Source: Chloroflexota bacterium (GTDB lineage: Bacteria; Chloroflexota; Dehalococcoidia; Tepidiformales; Tepidiformaceae). From it: a stretch of DNA of 64,000 nt. The DNA lies in contig JACRBT010000020.1 in assembly GCA_016234445.1 (NCBI GenBank), positions 62,001 to 126,000 on the forward strand, given 5' to 3'. The translations under genes and the position numbers were made by a program. Below are positions 41,269 through 48,262 of the stretch, one piece after another; position 1 is the first letter of the stretch, and the number at the start of each line of letters is the position of its first letter. Below the pieces are notes generated by a model, which was not told the origin of the DNA, made no database searches, and worked only from the letters and a program-made list of their open reading frames with translations.

Positions 41269-42209
41269 TCCGCCTCCTCCCCGAGGAGCTTCGTGACCAC
41301 GTTCTCGAACTCCTCGGCACTGAAGCATTCGATGACGATGCGGGCGCCCTTCTTCTGGGGCTGGACGGCCACGCGCGTGCTCAGCGCCCGGCGAAGGCGC
41401 GATTCGATGTCGGCGATGCTGGCGTCGCGGCGGGCCGTGGCGGCCCCTGCGCTGGATGCGGTCGCCGGCGCGGCAGCGAGAGTCCTGCGGACATAGCCCT
41501 CGGTCTCGCGCACGCTCAGCTTCTTCTTGACGACGTCGCGCCAGGCGTTGACCCGGCCACGGCCCTCCGGCAGTCCGAGCAGCGCCCGGGCGTGGCCCTC
41601 CGTGATCTCCCCGGCGACCAGGCTGCGCCGGATCTCGGATTCGAGCGCCAACAGCCGGAGCGCGTTCGCTACCGTCGCGCGGCTCTTGCCCACCCGCCGG
41701 GCGACATCCTCCTGGGTCAGGCCATACTCCTCGGTCAGGCGGCGGTAGGCCATCGCTTCTTCAATCGCGTTCAGGTCGGCGCGCTGGATGTTCTCGATCA
41801 GCGCCAGTTCGAGCAGTTCCGCGTCGGCGGCTTCCCGGACGACCACGGGCACGAGGTCCAGCCCCGCGAGGCGGGCGGCCTGGAGGCGCCGTTCGCCAGC
41901 GATGAGGCGGTAGCCCCCGGCGTCGTCCTTGCTCACGACGAGCGGCTGGATGATCCCGTGGCTGCGGATGGAGTCGGCCAGTTCGCGCAGCTTCTCGGGT
42001 TCGAAGTGCGTGCGCGGCTGCTCCGGGTTGGGCGAAATCAGGTCGATGTCCATCATCTCGGGCGCGTAGCGGCGAGGCTCGGCGGCTGGCGGCGGTGCCA
42101 CGACGGCCGGTTCCGGCGGTGGCGGCGCGGCTTCGGGCACGGCCGTGTTCGCGGCCCCCCCGAAGAGCGCGTCGAGCCCGCGCCCGAGCCCGCGTTTTGG
42201 TTGCGTCAT
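41265..42209 (-). CDS. parB: Chromosome-partitioning protein ParB
   Basis: 314 residues. The N-terminal RGLGRGLDALFGG, typical of chromosomal ParB, contacts ParA. The CTPase/ParB-N domain has IDLISPNPEQPRTHFE, RLIAGERRLQAARLAGL and ALIENIQRADLNAIEEAMAYRRL. The helix-turn-helix is GLTQEDVARRVGKSRATVANALRLLAL, followed by a dimerisation C terminus. It loads at parS and bridges DNA at the origin. The start overlaps parA (ATGA). Its target sites probably include the cluster at 47010-47086. Confidence 0.95.
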   Translation of the reverse strand: MTQPKRGLGRGLDALFGGAANTAVPEAAPPPPEPAVVAPPPAAEPRRYAPEMMDIDLISPNPEQPRTHFEPEKLRELADSIRSHGIIQPLVVSKDDAGGYRLIAGERRLQAARLAGLDLVPVVVREAADAELLELALIENIQRADLNAIEEAMAYRRLTEEYGLTQEDVARRVGKSRATVANALRLLALESEIRRSLVAGEITEGHARALLGLPEGRGRVNAWRDVVKKKLSVRETEGYVRRTLAAAPATASSAGAATARRDASIADIESRLRRALSTRVAVQPQKKGARIVIECFSAEEFENVVTKLLGEEAE

Positions 42210-42976
42210 ACCGTCACCCCCGTGCGTGTGAGCAATTCGACTGCGAGAGCGTCGTAGGCGGCCGCGGCCCGGCTGCCCGGGTCGTAGCGGAAGATTGACT
42301 GCCCGTGGCTCGGCGCTTCGCTGAGGCGCACCGCCCGGGGGATGATGGTCGCGAACGTCTCGGCGAAGTGGCTGCGGACTTCCTCGACCACCTGGGCGGC
42401 GAGGCGCGTCCGCGGGTCGAACATCGTCAGGACCACGCCGAGGACCGAGAGTCCCGGGTTGAGGTTCCGGCGGACGAGTTCGAGCGTCTCCATCAGGCGG
42501 CTGAGGCCCTCCAGCGCCATGTACTCGCACTGCACGGGGATGACGACCGTGTCGGCCGCGGTCAGGGCGTTGATGGTGAGCAGACCGAGCGAGGGAGGGC
42601 AGTCCACGAAGATGTATTCGTAGCTGTCGCGCAGGGGGTAGATCGCCGTCGAAAGCCGCCGTTCCCGGGCGAGGACGGGCACGAGTTCGACCTCCGCCCC
42701 GGCGAGGGCCGTGCTCGCTGGCATCACGTCGATGCCTTCGTCCGGGACGGCGACGACGCAGGTGCCGGGCTCGACCTCTTCGAGGAGGGCCTCATAGGTG
42801 CCGGCCTGGGCGTTCGGTTCGACCCCGGCGGCGCTGGTCGCGTTGCCCTGCGGGTCGAGGTCGACGAGGAGGATGCGGTGGCCCCGGCGCCCGACTGCGG
42901 CCGCGAGGGAGACGGCGGTCGTGGTCTTGCCGACTCCGCCCTTCTGGTTGACGAAGGTGATGACGCGCGCACTCAT
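42206..42976 (-). CDS. parA: Chromosome-partitioning ATPase ParA
   Basis: 256 residues. The deviant Walker A motif is KGGVGKTTT, the A' motif is LLVDLDPQGNATSAAG and the B motif is YIFVDCPPSLGLLT. The N terminus is the short chromosomal Soj type (MSARVITFVNQKGG). It drives origin segregation with ParB-parS. The ATG at 42976 overlaps the pfkB stop (ATGA), and the stop overlaps parB. Confidence 0.96.
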   Translation of the reverse strand: MSARVITFVNQKGGVGKTTTAVSLAAAVGRRGHRILLVDLDPQGNATSAAGVEPNAQAGTYEALLEEVEPGTCVVAVPDEGIDVMPASTALAGAEVELVPVLARERRLSTAIYPLRDSYEYIFVDCPPSLGLLTINALTAADTVVIPVQCEYMALEGLSRLMETLELVRRNLNPGLSVLGVVLTMFDPRTRLAAQVVEEVRSHFAETFATIIPRAVRLSEAPSHGQSIFRYDPGSRAAAAYDALAVELLTRTGVTV

Positions 42977-43800
42977 CGGGCGGCCACCTTCAGCCGGTCC
43001 TCGACCTGGGCGCGCGTGGGCACGCCGTCGAGCCCAACGGCTTCGGTGGCGATGGCCCCGGCCGCGAGGGCGAACTGGCACGATGCCGCGAGGTCGCCGG
43101 TCTCGGCCATCCGGACGATGAAGGCGGTGGCGAAACAGTCCCCGGCGCCGGTCGGGTCCACGGGGTTGGCCGGCAGCGGGTCGAGGTGGGTTTCGACGCC
43201 TTCGCGATACAGCGTCGCCCCCCGGTAGCCGCGGGTGACGAAGACGGTGGCGCCGCGGGACATGCAGAAGTGAGCGAGCGCGTCCGGGTCGGCGGTGTCT
43301 TCTTCGCTCAGGAAGAGAAACGCCCCCTCGACCGCGAACGGCTTGGCGCGGGCGATCGGGTCGTTCGCCGGGACGACGCGGCGGTCGGCGGCGACGCTGC
43401 GAAGCGCCCCCTGGAGGGAGACGGCGACGAACCGCGCCCGGAACCCGGGGATGGCGGCGAGCTCGTGGAAGGCGGGGGCGACGATGAGCGCGTCCGCGGC
43501 TGGCGGCAGGCCCATCGCCGCGGGCTTCAGTTCCGGACCCTCTTCGAGGAGCAGCTGGGTGCGGTCGCCGGACGCGTCATAGGTGTTGGCGTAGCGCGGG
43601 CACATCTCCGCCGCCACGGTGCGAAGCTCGATCCCTTCGAGGACGGCGCGGTCGTACCAGGGTGTGAGCGCCGTGAAGAGCGTGACCTCGGCGCCGAGGG
43701 CGAGCGCCGTCCGGGCAGAGTAGAGCGACGGCCCACCCGGCGCCCAGCGGCCGCCGGGAGCCCGGTCCTCCACCACGTTGCCAACGACGACGATCTGCGT
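42973..43800 (-). CDS. PfkB family sugar/nucleoside kinase, apparent ACG start
   Basis: 275 residues if started at 43800. The PfkB motifs are APGGPSLYSARTALALGAEVTLFTAL, MCPRYANTYDASGDRTQLLLEEGPEL and the C-terminal NPVDPTGAGDCFATAFIVRM with the catalytic Asp. The first strand reads TQIVVVGNVVEDRAPGG, whose natural start is an ACG codon at 43798-43800, 6 nt after AAAGGAG. The first canonical codon, a GTG at 43776, would remove this strand. The substrate is uncertain. It is part of the jag-pfkB-parA-parB transcript. Confidence 0.85.
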   Translation of the reverse strand, partial: TQIVVVGNVVEDRAPGGRWAPGGPSLYSARTALALGAEVTLFTALTPWYDRAVLEGIELRTVAAEMCPRYANTYDASGDRTQLLLEEGPELKPAAMGLPPAADALIVAPAFHELAAIPGFRARFVAVSLQGALRSVAADRRVVPANDPIARAKPFAVEGAFLFLSEEDTADPDALAHFCMSRGATVFVTRGYRGATLYREGVETHLDPLPANPVDPTGAGDCFATAFIVRMAETGDLAASCQFALAAGAIATEAVGLDGVPTRAQVEDRLKVAAR

Positions 43801-43822
43801 GGCTGGCTCCTTTCGCCCGACC

Positions 43823-44932
43823 CTAGTGGCGGGCGCTGATGACGACTTTGCGGTTGTCGCCTTCGCCGATGCTGTTGGTGGCGAGTTCCGGGTCGTCGGC
43901 GAAGAGGATGTGGACGAGCCGCCGTTCGGCCGGCGACATCGGTTCGAGCGTGATCGGCGAGCCCGTCTGGCGGACGCGGTCGGCCATCCGTGTCGCAAGC
44001 GCGACCACCTGCTCTTCCCGGCGGTGCTTGTAGTGCTCGACGTCGATGGTGACGCCCGGGCGGTCCGGGTACTGGCGGTTGACGATGAGGTTCACGATGT
44101 ACTGGAGGGAGAGGAGCGTGTCGCCCCGGCGGCCGATAAGGAGGCCAAGGTCATCACCGCTTATGTCAATCACGGCCAGTGCAGTGCCCAGCCCGTCGCC
44201 CGCCGTGAGCGGCTCGCGGATGGTCAGCTCGGCGTCGATGTCGAGGATCCGGAGGAGGTCGTCGACGATGTGGGCGGCGAAGTCCACTTCCTCGGCGTTG
44301 ATGTCGGCGGCGACGTAAGGCCCCTCTTCACGGCGGCGGCGTTCGCCCCTGCCGCCACCTTCGCCTCCCGGGCGCTCGCCACGGGGCTCCCGCGGGGGTC
44401 GCTCTTCCCGGGGCTGTGCCGCCCGGGGAGCGCGGCCGCCACGGCCTGCCGCCGGCGGCGGAGGCGTCCCCGTCTCTTCGGCGTAGCTCGGCGTCCGCAT
44501 GAAGTCTTCCGCGGTCAGCTTCGGGGTCGCGGCTTCCAGGCCTACGCGGGGAGCACGGTCGCCACGGCCGAAACGCCCGCGAGGGGCACGGTCGCCGCCG
44601 GCGGCCGGTTGCTGGGGTCCCCTGCCGCCTTCGCGGGGTGGCCGGCCGGCCTCGCGCGGGGGACGGCCCCCACCACGCTGGCCGCCGCCGCGCTGCCCGC
44701 CGCGGGGGATGCGTGTGTCCACGGAGGAGCGGTCGAACGGTTCCGGGGCGCGTGGGGTGGAAAGGCGCTCCACCCGGACGACTGCGTCCTTGGCGCCGCG
44801 GCCGAAAAGGCCCCCCTTGCGGCCTTCGTCCAGGACGACGAATTCGACCTCGTCCCGGGTGGCTCCGAGTTTGGCGAGTGCCCGGTTAAGGGCGTCTTCG
44901 ACGGTTTTGCCGCTTGCTTCGGCCTGGTCCAT
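43823..44932 (-). CDS. jag: Jag/KhpB RNA-binding protein
   Basis: 369 residues. The Jag-N domain is at 1-60 (GKTVEDALNRALAKLGATRDEVEFVVLDEGRKGGLFG). A long linker, about 70-215, is Arg/Gly/Pro-rich (RGG-type). The KH domain follows (LGLLIGRRGDTLLSLQYIVNLIVNR) and then the R3H domain (ATRMADRVRQTGSPITLEPMSPAERRLVHILFADDPEL). The linker is about 150 residues and much longer than in Bacillus Jag. Its start lies inside yidC (47-nt overlap). It binds RNA and is linked to YidC and cell-envelope control. Confidence 0.94.
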   Translation of the reverse strand: MDQAEASGKTVEDALNRALAKLGATRDEVEFVVLDEGRKGGLFGRGAKDAVVRVERLSTPRAPEPFDRSSVDTRIPRGGQRGGGQRGGGRPPREAGRPPREGGRGPQQPAAGGDRAPRGRFGRGDRAPRVGLEAATPKLTAEDFMRTPSYAEETGTPPPPAAGRGGRAPRAAQPREERPPREPRGERPGGEGGGRGERRRREEGPYVAADINAEEVDFAAHIVDDLLRILDIDAELTIREPLTAGDGLGTALAVIDISGDDLGLLIGRRGDTLLSLQYIVNLIVNRQYPDRPGVTIDVEHYKHRREEQVVALATRMADRVRQTGSPITLEPMSPAERRLVHILFADDPELATNSIGEGDNRKVVISARH

Positions 44933-45785
44933 TGCTAGTCCTCAATTCACGAGCAGGTTGGGAAGGGGCGGGAGCCGCGCCTGTGCCGGGGCTCTCCGCG
45001 GGCGATGCGGCGGCGGTGGGGCCGGGCCGCTTGAATACTGGTTCGATCTTCAGGAAAGGGAACCCGTAGGTGAGGATGTTGAAGCCGATGCCGACGAGCG
45101 AGTTGACCACCCAGTAGAGGCTGACGCCAGCAGGGAAACTGAGGGCGAAGAACGCGAACATCAGCGGCATCATGTAGGCCATCATCTGTTGCTGCGCCCG
45201 CGCCCGTTCGTCGGTGACAACGGTGACCGTGGTCTTCGTCTGCGCCCAGGTCGTCAGTCCCACCAGGACGACCAGGAACCCGGCCGCGCTCAGGAGGCCG
45301 GCCTGGTTCGGGGTGGAGCGCAGGTCGAAGCCGAGAAAGAAGTTGTTGATCGGCACCGCGTGCTGGATGTAGCTCCAGTTGTAGAGGTGGCTGCCAAGCG
45401 ATTCGAGGGCTTCCGGGGATTCGGGAAGGGTCCGCCGGATGGCGTAGAACAGCGCGATCAACACCGGGAACTGGAGAAGCATCGGCCCCAGGCAGCCGAG
45501 CGGGTTCACCCCGGCCTCGCGGTAGGCCTTCATCGTCTCTTCCTGCCGCCGCTTGGGGTCGCTGAACTTCTTGTTGATCTCCTGGACGCGGGGCTGGAGC
45601 GTCTGCATCGCCCGCGTCTGGTGCAATTGGCGGAGCGTCAGCGGGAAGGTCACCACCCGGATGATGACCGTGAACGCGATGATCGCGAGCCCGAAGCTGC
45701 CGAAGAGGACCTGGTTGAGGATGACCAGAAAATTGATCATCGGGTCCAGGAGCGCGACGGTGAAGAGGTCTCCGATCACCGCCAT
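44886..45785 (-). CDS. yidC: YidC/Oxa1 family membrane protein insertase
   Basis: 299 residues. The 60-kDa-type Oxa1 domain starts at once (no large periplasmic domain): LLDPMINFLVILNQVLFGSFGLAIIAFTVIIRVVTFPLTL, with the conserved Arg in the groove, and MKAYREAGVNPLGCLGPMLLQFPVLIALFYAI. The C terminus is basic and Pro-rich. The ATG at 45785 overlaps the stop of the propeller lipoprotein by one base. It inserts membrane proteins with or without SecYEG. Confidence 0.95.
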   Translation of the reverse strand: MAVIGDLFTVALLDPMINFLVILNQVLFGSFGLAIIAFTVIIRVVTFPLTLRQLHQTRAMQTLQPRVQEINKKFSDPKRRQEETMKAYREAGVNPLGCLGPMLLQFPVLIALFYAIRRTLPESPEALESLGSHLYNWSYIQHAVPINNFFLGFDLRSTPNQAGLLSAAGFLVVLVGLTTWAQTKTTVTVVTDERARAQQQMMAYMMPLMFAFFALSFPAGVSLYWVVNSLVGIGFNILTYGFPFLKIEPVFKRPGPTAAASPAESPGTGAAPAPSQPARELRTSNGPGRSKRQNRRRRP

Positions 45786-46921
45786 CACTTCGGCACCGCC
45801 GCGATTGGGATTTCGACCACCTGCCCGTTGGGCGTCGCCTGGAAGAGCCTGCCCTTCGTCGTCGCGATGATGGCCTTCCCCTCGAACCGCGTGCCGGCCG
45901 GCCCCGCGACCACGTTCGCCCGGATGGTGCCGACGTCCGCGAGGGGCACGGTGTTCTGGAGGGTGCCGTCGCCGAGCTTGAGGAAGTGGACCACAGGCTC
46001 GCGGTCGGCGATCACGAGTACGTCACCCACGATCGCGGGGCCTGACTTCACCTTGTGCCCGGCCGAGTAGGTCCACTTCGCCTGGCCTGACGTTATGTCG
46101 AGTGCATACACGTCGCCCGAGAGGTCCCCGAAGTAAGCGATCCCGTCCTTGAAGGCCGGCGTGTTCCAAACCCAGTCCGTAGCCTGGAACGGCCCCGAGA
46201 CCACAACCCCGCTGGTGGCGTCGAGGATGATGACCTTCTTCGAGAGCGTCGGGACGAAGAGCCGGTTCTCGCCGAGCGCCGTGAGCGACGCGATCGCGCC
46301 CTCGACCTTGAACTCCCAGCGCGTGGCGCCGTCGGCCATCGCCAGCGCCCGCACCTTCCCGCCCATGGTCGCGACGACCACGGTGTCGCCAACGCCCACC
46401 GGCGACGCCCAGATCCCGCTGCCGAGCTTCTTCGGCTCCTGCCAGCCCGCGGCGGGGTTTCCGGTGGCGGGGTCGAAGGCGTAGAGGTAGCCCTCGTCGG
46501 TGCCGACGAAGAGCCGGCCCCCGGCGAGCGTAGTCCCGTCGAGGACGTGGCCCTTGAGCTCCTTCGGCCCCCACGCAATCGAACCGTCCGCCGGGTTCAG
46601 GGCAAAGACGCCCTCGTCGTAGGCGGCGACGTAGAGACGGTCGCCATCGCGGACCGGCTCGCCGTAGGTCGCCTCGGGATTCAGGTCCTTCTGGTTGGCG
46701 AAGGCGGAGTTGGGGAACTGCCATGCCTGGGCGAGGGGATCGGAGAGCAGCGGGACCGCAACGAGGCGTTCCTTGCCCGGGTAGTAGTAGAGCGAGTCGG
46801 AATCGAAGGTAGGGGCGGCCCAGCCCTGGGGGTTGACGACGCCGCCGCAGGCCGAGAGGACGGCCGCGGCGAGGACGAGCAGGAGGGCGGCCCCGATCAG
46901 GCGGGGAGGTTTCACCGGCAT
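45785..46921 (-). CDS. PQQ-like beta-propeller lipoprotein
   Basis: 378 residues. The signal peptide ends in lipobox LSAC. Repeats with the W/G-rich propeller pattern (DGSIAWGPKELKGHVLDGTTLAGGRLFVGTDEGYLYAFDPATGNPAAGW and YFGDLSGDVYALDITSGQAKWTY) make a PQQ-type propeller of the BamB kind. It lies directly upstream of yidC with overlapping stop and start, so it is probably a partner in membrane or envelope protein insertion. I know of no such gene in the classical rpmH-rnpA-yidD-yidC set. The parS cluster lies in its upstream gap. Confidence 0.88.
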   Translation of the reverse strand: MPVKPPRLIGAALLLVLAAAVLSACGGVVNPQGWAAPTFDSDSLYYYPGKERLVAVPLLSDPLAQAWQFPNSAFANQKDLNPEATYGEPVRDGDRLYVAAYDEGVFALNPADGSIAWGPKELKGHVLDGTTLAGGRLFVGTDEGYLYAFDPATGNPAAGWQEPKKLGSGIWASPVGVGDTVVVATMGGKVRALAMADGATRWEFKVEGAIASLTALGENRLFVPTLSKKVIILDATSGVVVSGPFQATDWVWNTPAFKDGIAYFGDLSGDVYALDITSGQAKWTYSAGHKVKSGPAIVGDVLVIADREPVVHFLKLGDGTLQNTVPLADVGTIRANVVAGPAGTRFEGKAIIATTKGRLFQATPNGQVVEIPIAAVPK

Positions 46922-47009
46922 AGCGTATGGTGGCGCGATGCTACCGGCGAATCAACCGTCCCAGGCGGGATTCCCGGCATCCCCGGACACGAATCAGGTC
47001 CCGGAACGC

Positions 47010-47086
47010 TGTTTCACCGTCATGTTTGACGTGAAACATCCACGTTTTTCGGGCCCCTGTTCCACGGGAAACGCGACGGTGAAACA
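47010..47086. promoter_or_regulatory. parS: parS cluster with nested palindromes
   Basis: A 16-bp site TGTTTGACGTGAAACA (47023-47038) matches the parS consensus TGTTTCACGTGAAACA at 15 of 16 bases. A second, TGTTCCACGGGAAACG (47058-47073), matches at 13. Outside them lies a perfect 12-bp inverted repeat, TGTTTCACCGTC (47010-47021) and GACGGTGAAACA (47075-47086), each holding a perfect parS half-site. Four ParB contacts in 77 bp are likely. It lies upstream of the yidC-parAB operon. Confidence 0.85.
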
Positions 47087-47131
47087 TCCGCGCGGGCCTG
47101 CTACGCTCACAGCGAACGGTTGGAGGGCTGC

Positions 47132-47473
47132 ATGGACGACTTCGCGGCGGGCTACCTCATCGGCATCCTCGCCGGCGAAGGCCACTTCGGCGGCGATGGC
47201 CGCCAACCCCAGGTCACCATCCGTATGCACACCCGCCACGAACGGCTCTTCCACTGGCTCCTTGAAACGGTCCCCGGGAGCAAGCTCTACGGCCCCTACC
47301 ACCACGGCGGCCGCGACTACTACCAGTGGATGGCCCGCGGCACACCCCTCCGCGAAGTCGTCATCCCCCTCCTCCGCCAGCACTCCGCCGCCCTCGACGA
47401 CCACGTCGCCGCCAGGTTCACATCCATGTGCGACCGCTACGGGCTCTCGTCCCCGCCAGGAACGGGGTCGTAG
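47132..47473 (+). CDS. Single-motif LAGLIDADG-like protein
   Basis: 113 residues from the ATG at 47132, with TTGGAGGGC upstream. The motif YLIGILAGEGHFGGDGRQPQ resembles the LAGLIDADG helix and following loop. The rest, HTRHERLFHWLLETVPG, KLYGPYHHGGRDYYQWMARG and PLREVVIPLLRQHSAALDDHV, has the fold pattern of a half-domain homing endonuclease. It lies alone, not in an intron or intein, next to parS, and convergent with yidD (37-nt overlap). It may be a DNA-binding protein and not an active nuclease. Function unknown. Confidence 0.75.
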   Translation: MDDFAAGYLIGILAGEGHFGGDGRQPQVTIRMHTRHERLFHWLLETVPGSKLYGPYHHGGRDYYQWMARGTPLREVVIPLLRQHSAALDDHVAARFTSMCDRYGLSSPPGTGS

Positions 47474-47664
47474 CCGCGCCCTCCTCCCGGCCGGCAGCGC
47501 GCAAGCCGCCTCAGGGTCAGCCATCCCCCGCGCAGCGCCCCGTACCGGTCGATCGCCTCGTACCCGTAGCGCGAACAGCTCGGTTCGAACCTGCAGACGT
47601 TCGGCATCAGTCCCGCAATCGTCACCTGGTAGATTCGAATCAGCCAGAGAAGCGGGTATTTCAC
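47437..47664 (-). CDS. yidD: Membrane protein insertion efficiency factor YidD
   Basis: 75 residues. It has IRIYQVTIAGLMPNVCRFEPSCSRYGYEAIDRYGALRGGWLTLRRLARCRPGGG, the conserved YidD pattern with three Cys and the RC(R/H)P motif. Small, basic, probably membrane-associated. It assists YidC. It overlaps rnpA by 4 nt (ATGA). Confidence 0.95.
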   Translation of the reverse strand: MKYPLLWLIRIYQVTIAGLMPNVCRFEPSCSRYGYEAIDRYGALRGGWLTLRRLARCRPGGGRGYDPVPGGDESP

Positions 47665-48005
47665 TCTGCGCCCCCGTCCAAAAGCCCCGCCTTCCGCAAT
47701 CCCCGGACGAGCGCGGTCAGGAGCTCCGCGTAGGTCGCCGTCATCGCCCCCGCTCGCGCCGTCACGATGATGTCGTGCCCTGCGACCACCGGGATCCTCC
47801 GGGCCGCCTCCCGCAGCCGCCTCTTCACCCGGTTCCGGCGCACGGATTGCTTCGCCAGGCGCTTCCCGACCGCGAATCCCCAGCGCGCCGGCCCGCCCTC
47901 GTTCGGAATGTGCCGGAGAACGAGAAGAGGACCGCCAACGACGGTCCCCTTGCTGTATGCCGAGTCGAATTGCTGCCCTTTGCGGAGTCGCCGCTCGCGG
48001 TCCAT
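47661..48005 (-). CDS. rnpA: Ribonuclease P protein component
   Basis: 114 residues. It has RRLRKGQQFDSAYSKGTVVGGPLLVLRHIPN, GFAVGKRLAKQSVRRNRVKRRLREAARR (the RNR motif region) and DIIVTARAGA. It is the protein subunit of RNase P, which matures tRNA 5' ends. It follows rpmH by 36 nt and is coupled to yidD. Confidence 0.96.
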   Translation of the reverse strand: MDRERRLRKGQQFDSAYSKGTVVGGPLLVLRHIPNEGGPARWGFAVGKRLAKQSVRRNRVKRRLREAARRIPVVAGHDIIVTARAGAMTATYAELLTALVRGLRKAGLLDGGAE

Positions 48006-48041
48006 GGGCGCCTCCGGGGGTCAGCCCCCGATTCGACCTGT

Positions 48042-48185
48042 CTAGACGACGGTGAGGCGCTTGCGGCCCTGCAGGCGCCGCGCTTTCAGGACGAGGCGGC
48101 CGGCCCGCGAAGCCATGCGCTTGCGAAACCCGTGATTGCGCTTCCGGGGGATGGTGTGGGGCTGATAAGTGCGCTTGGTGGCCAC
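48042..48185 (-). CDS. rpmH: 50S ribosomal protein L34
   Basis: 47 residues, found by reading the minus strand. It starts with a GTG at 48185 with AAGGAGG about 6 nt upstream. It reads [22 protein letters not shown], then [20 protein letters not shown], the L34 sequence. It opens the rpmH-rnpA-yidD operon. Upstream, TACGAT may be its -10 box. Confidence 0.97.
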   Translation of the reverse strand: MATKRTYQPHTIPRKRNHGFRKRMASRAGRLVLKARRLQGRKRLTVV

Positions 48186-48262
48186 GCTGGCCTCCTTCGT
48201 TCGGACAAGGATGCGTGAACCGTTATCGTAACCTTACCCCCGGCTAACGGTCGAATCGGCCC

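Noticed and set aside
47560-47640. GGTTCGAA-like sequences resembling tRNA T-loops.
   Set aside because: They lie inside yidD coding sequence, and no cloverleaf with acceptor and anticodon stems can be drawn.
46922-48262. A replication origin (oriC) near rpmH.
   Set aside because: No cluster of DnaA boxes and no dnaA gene is seen in this window. Only parS and the neighbouring genes suggest that the origin is close.
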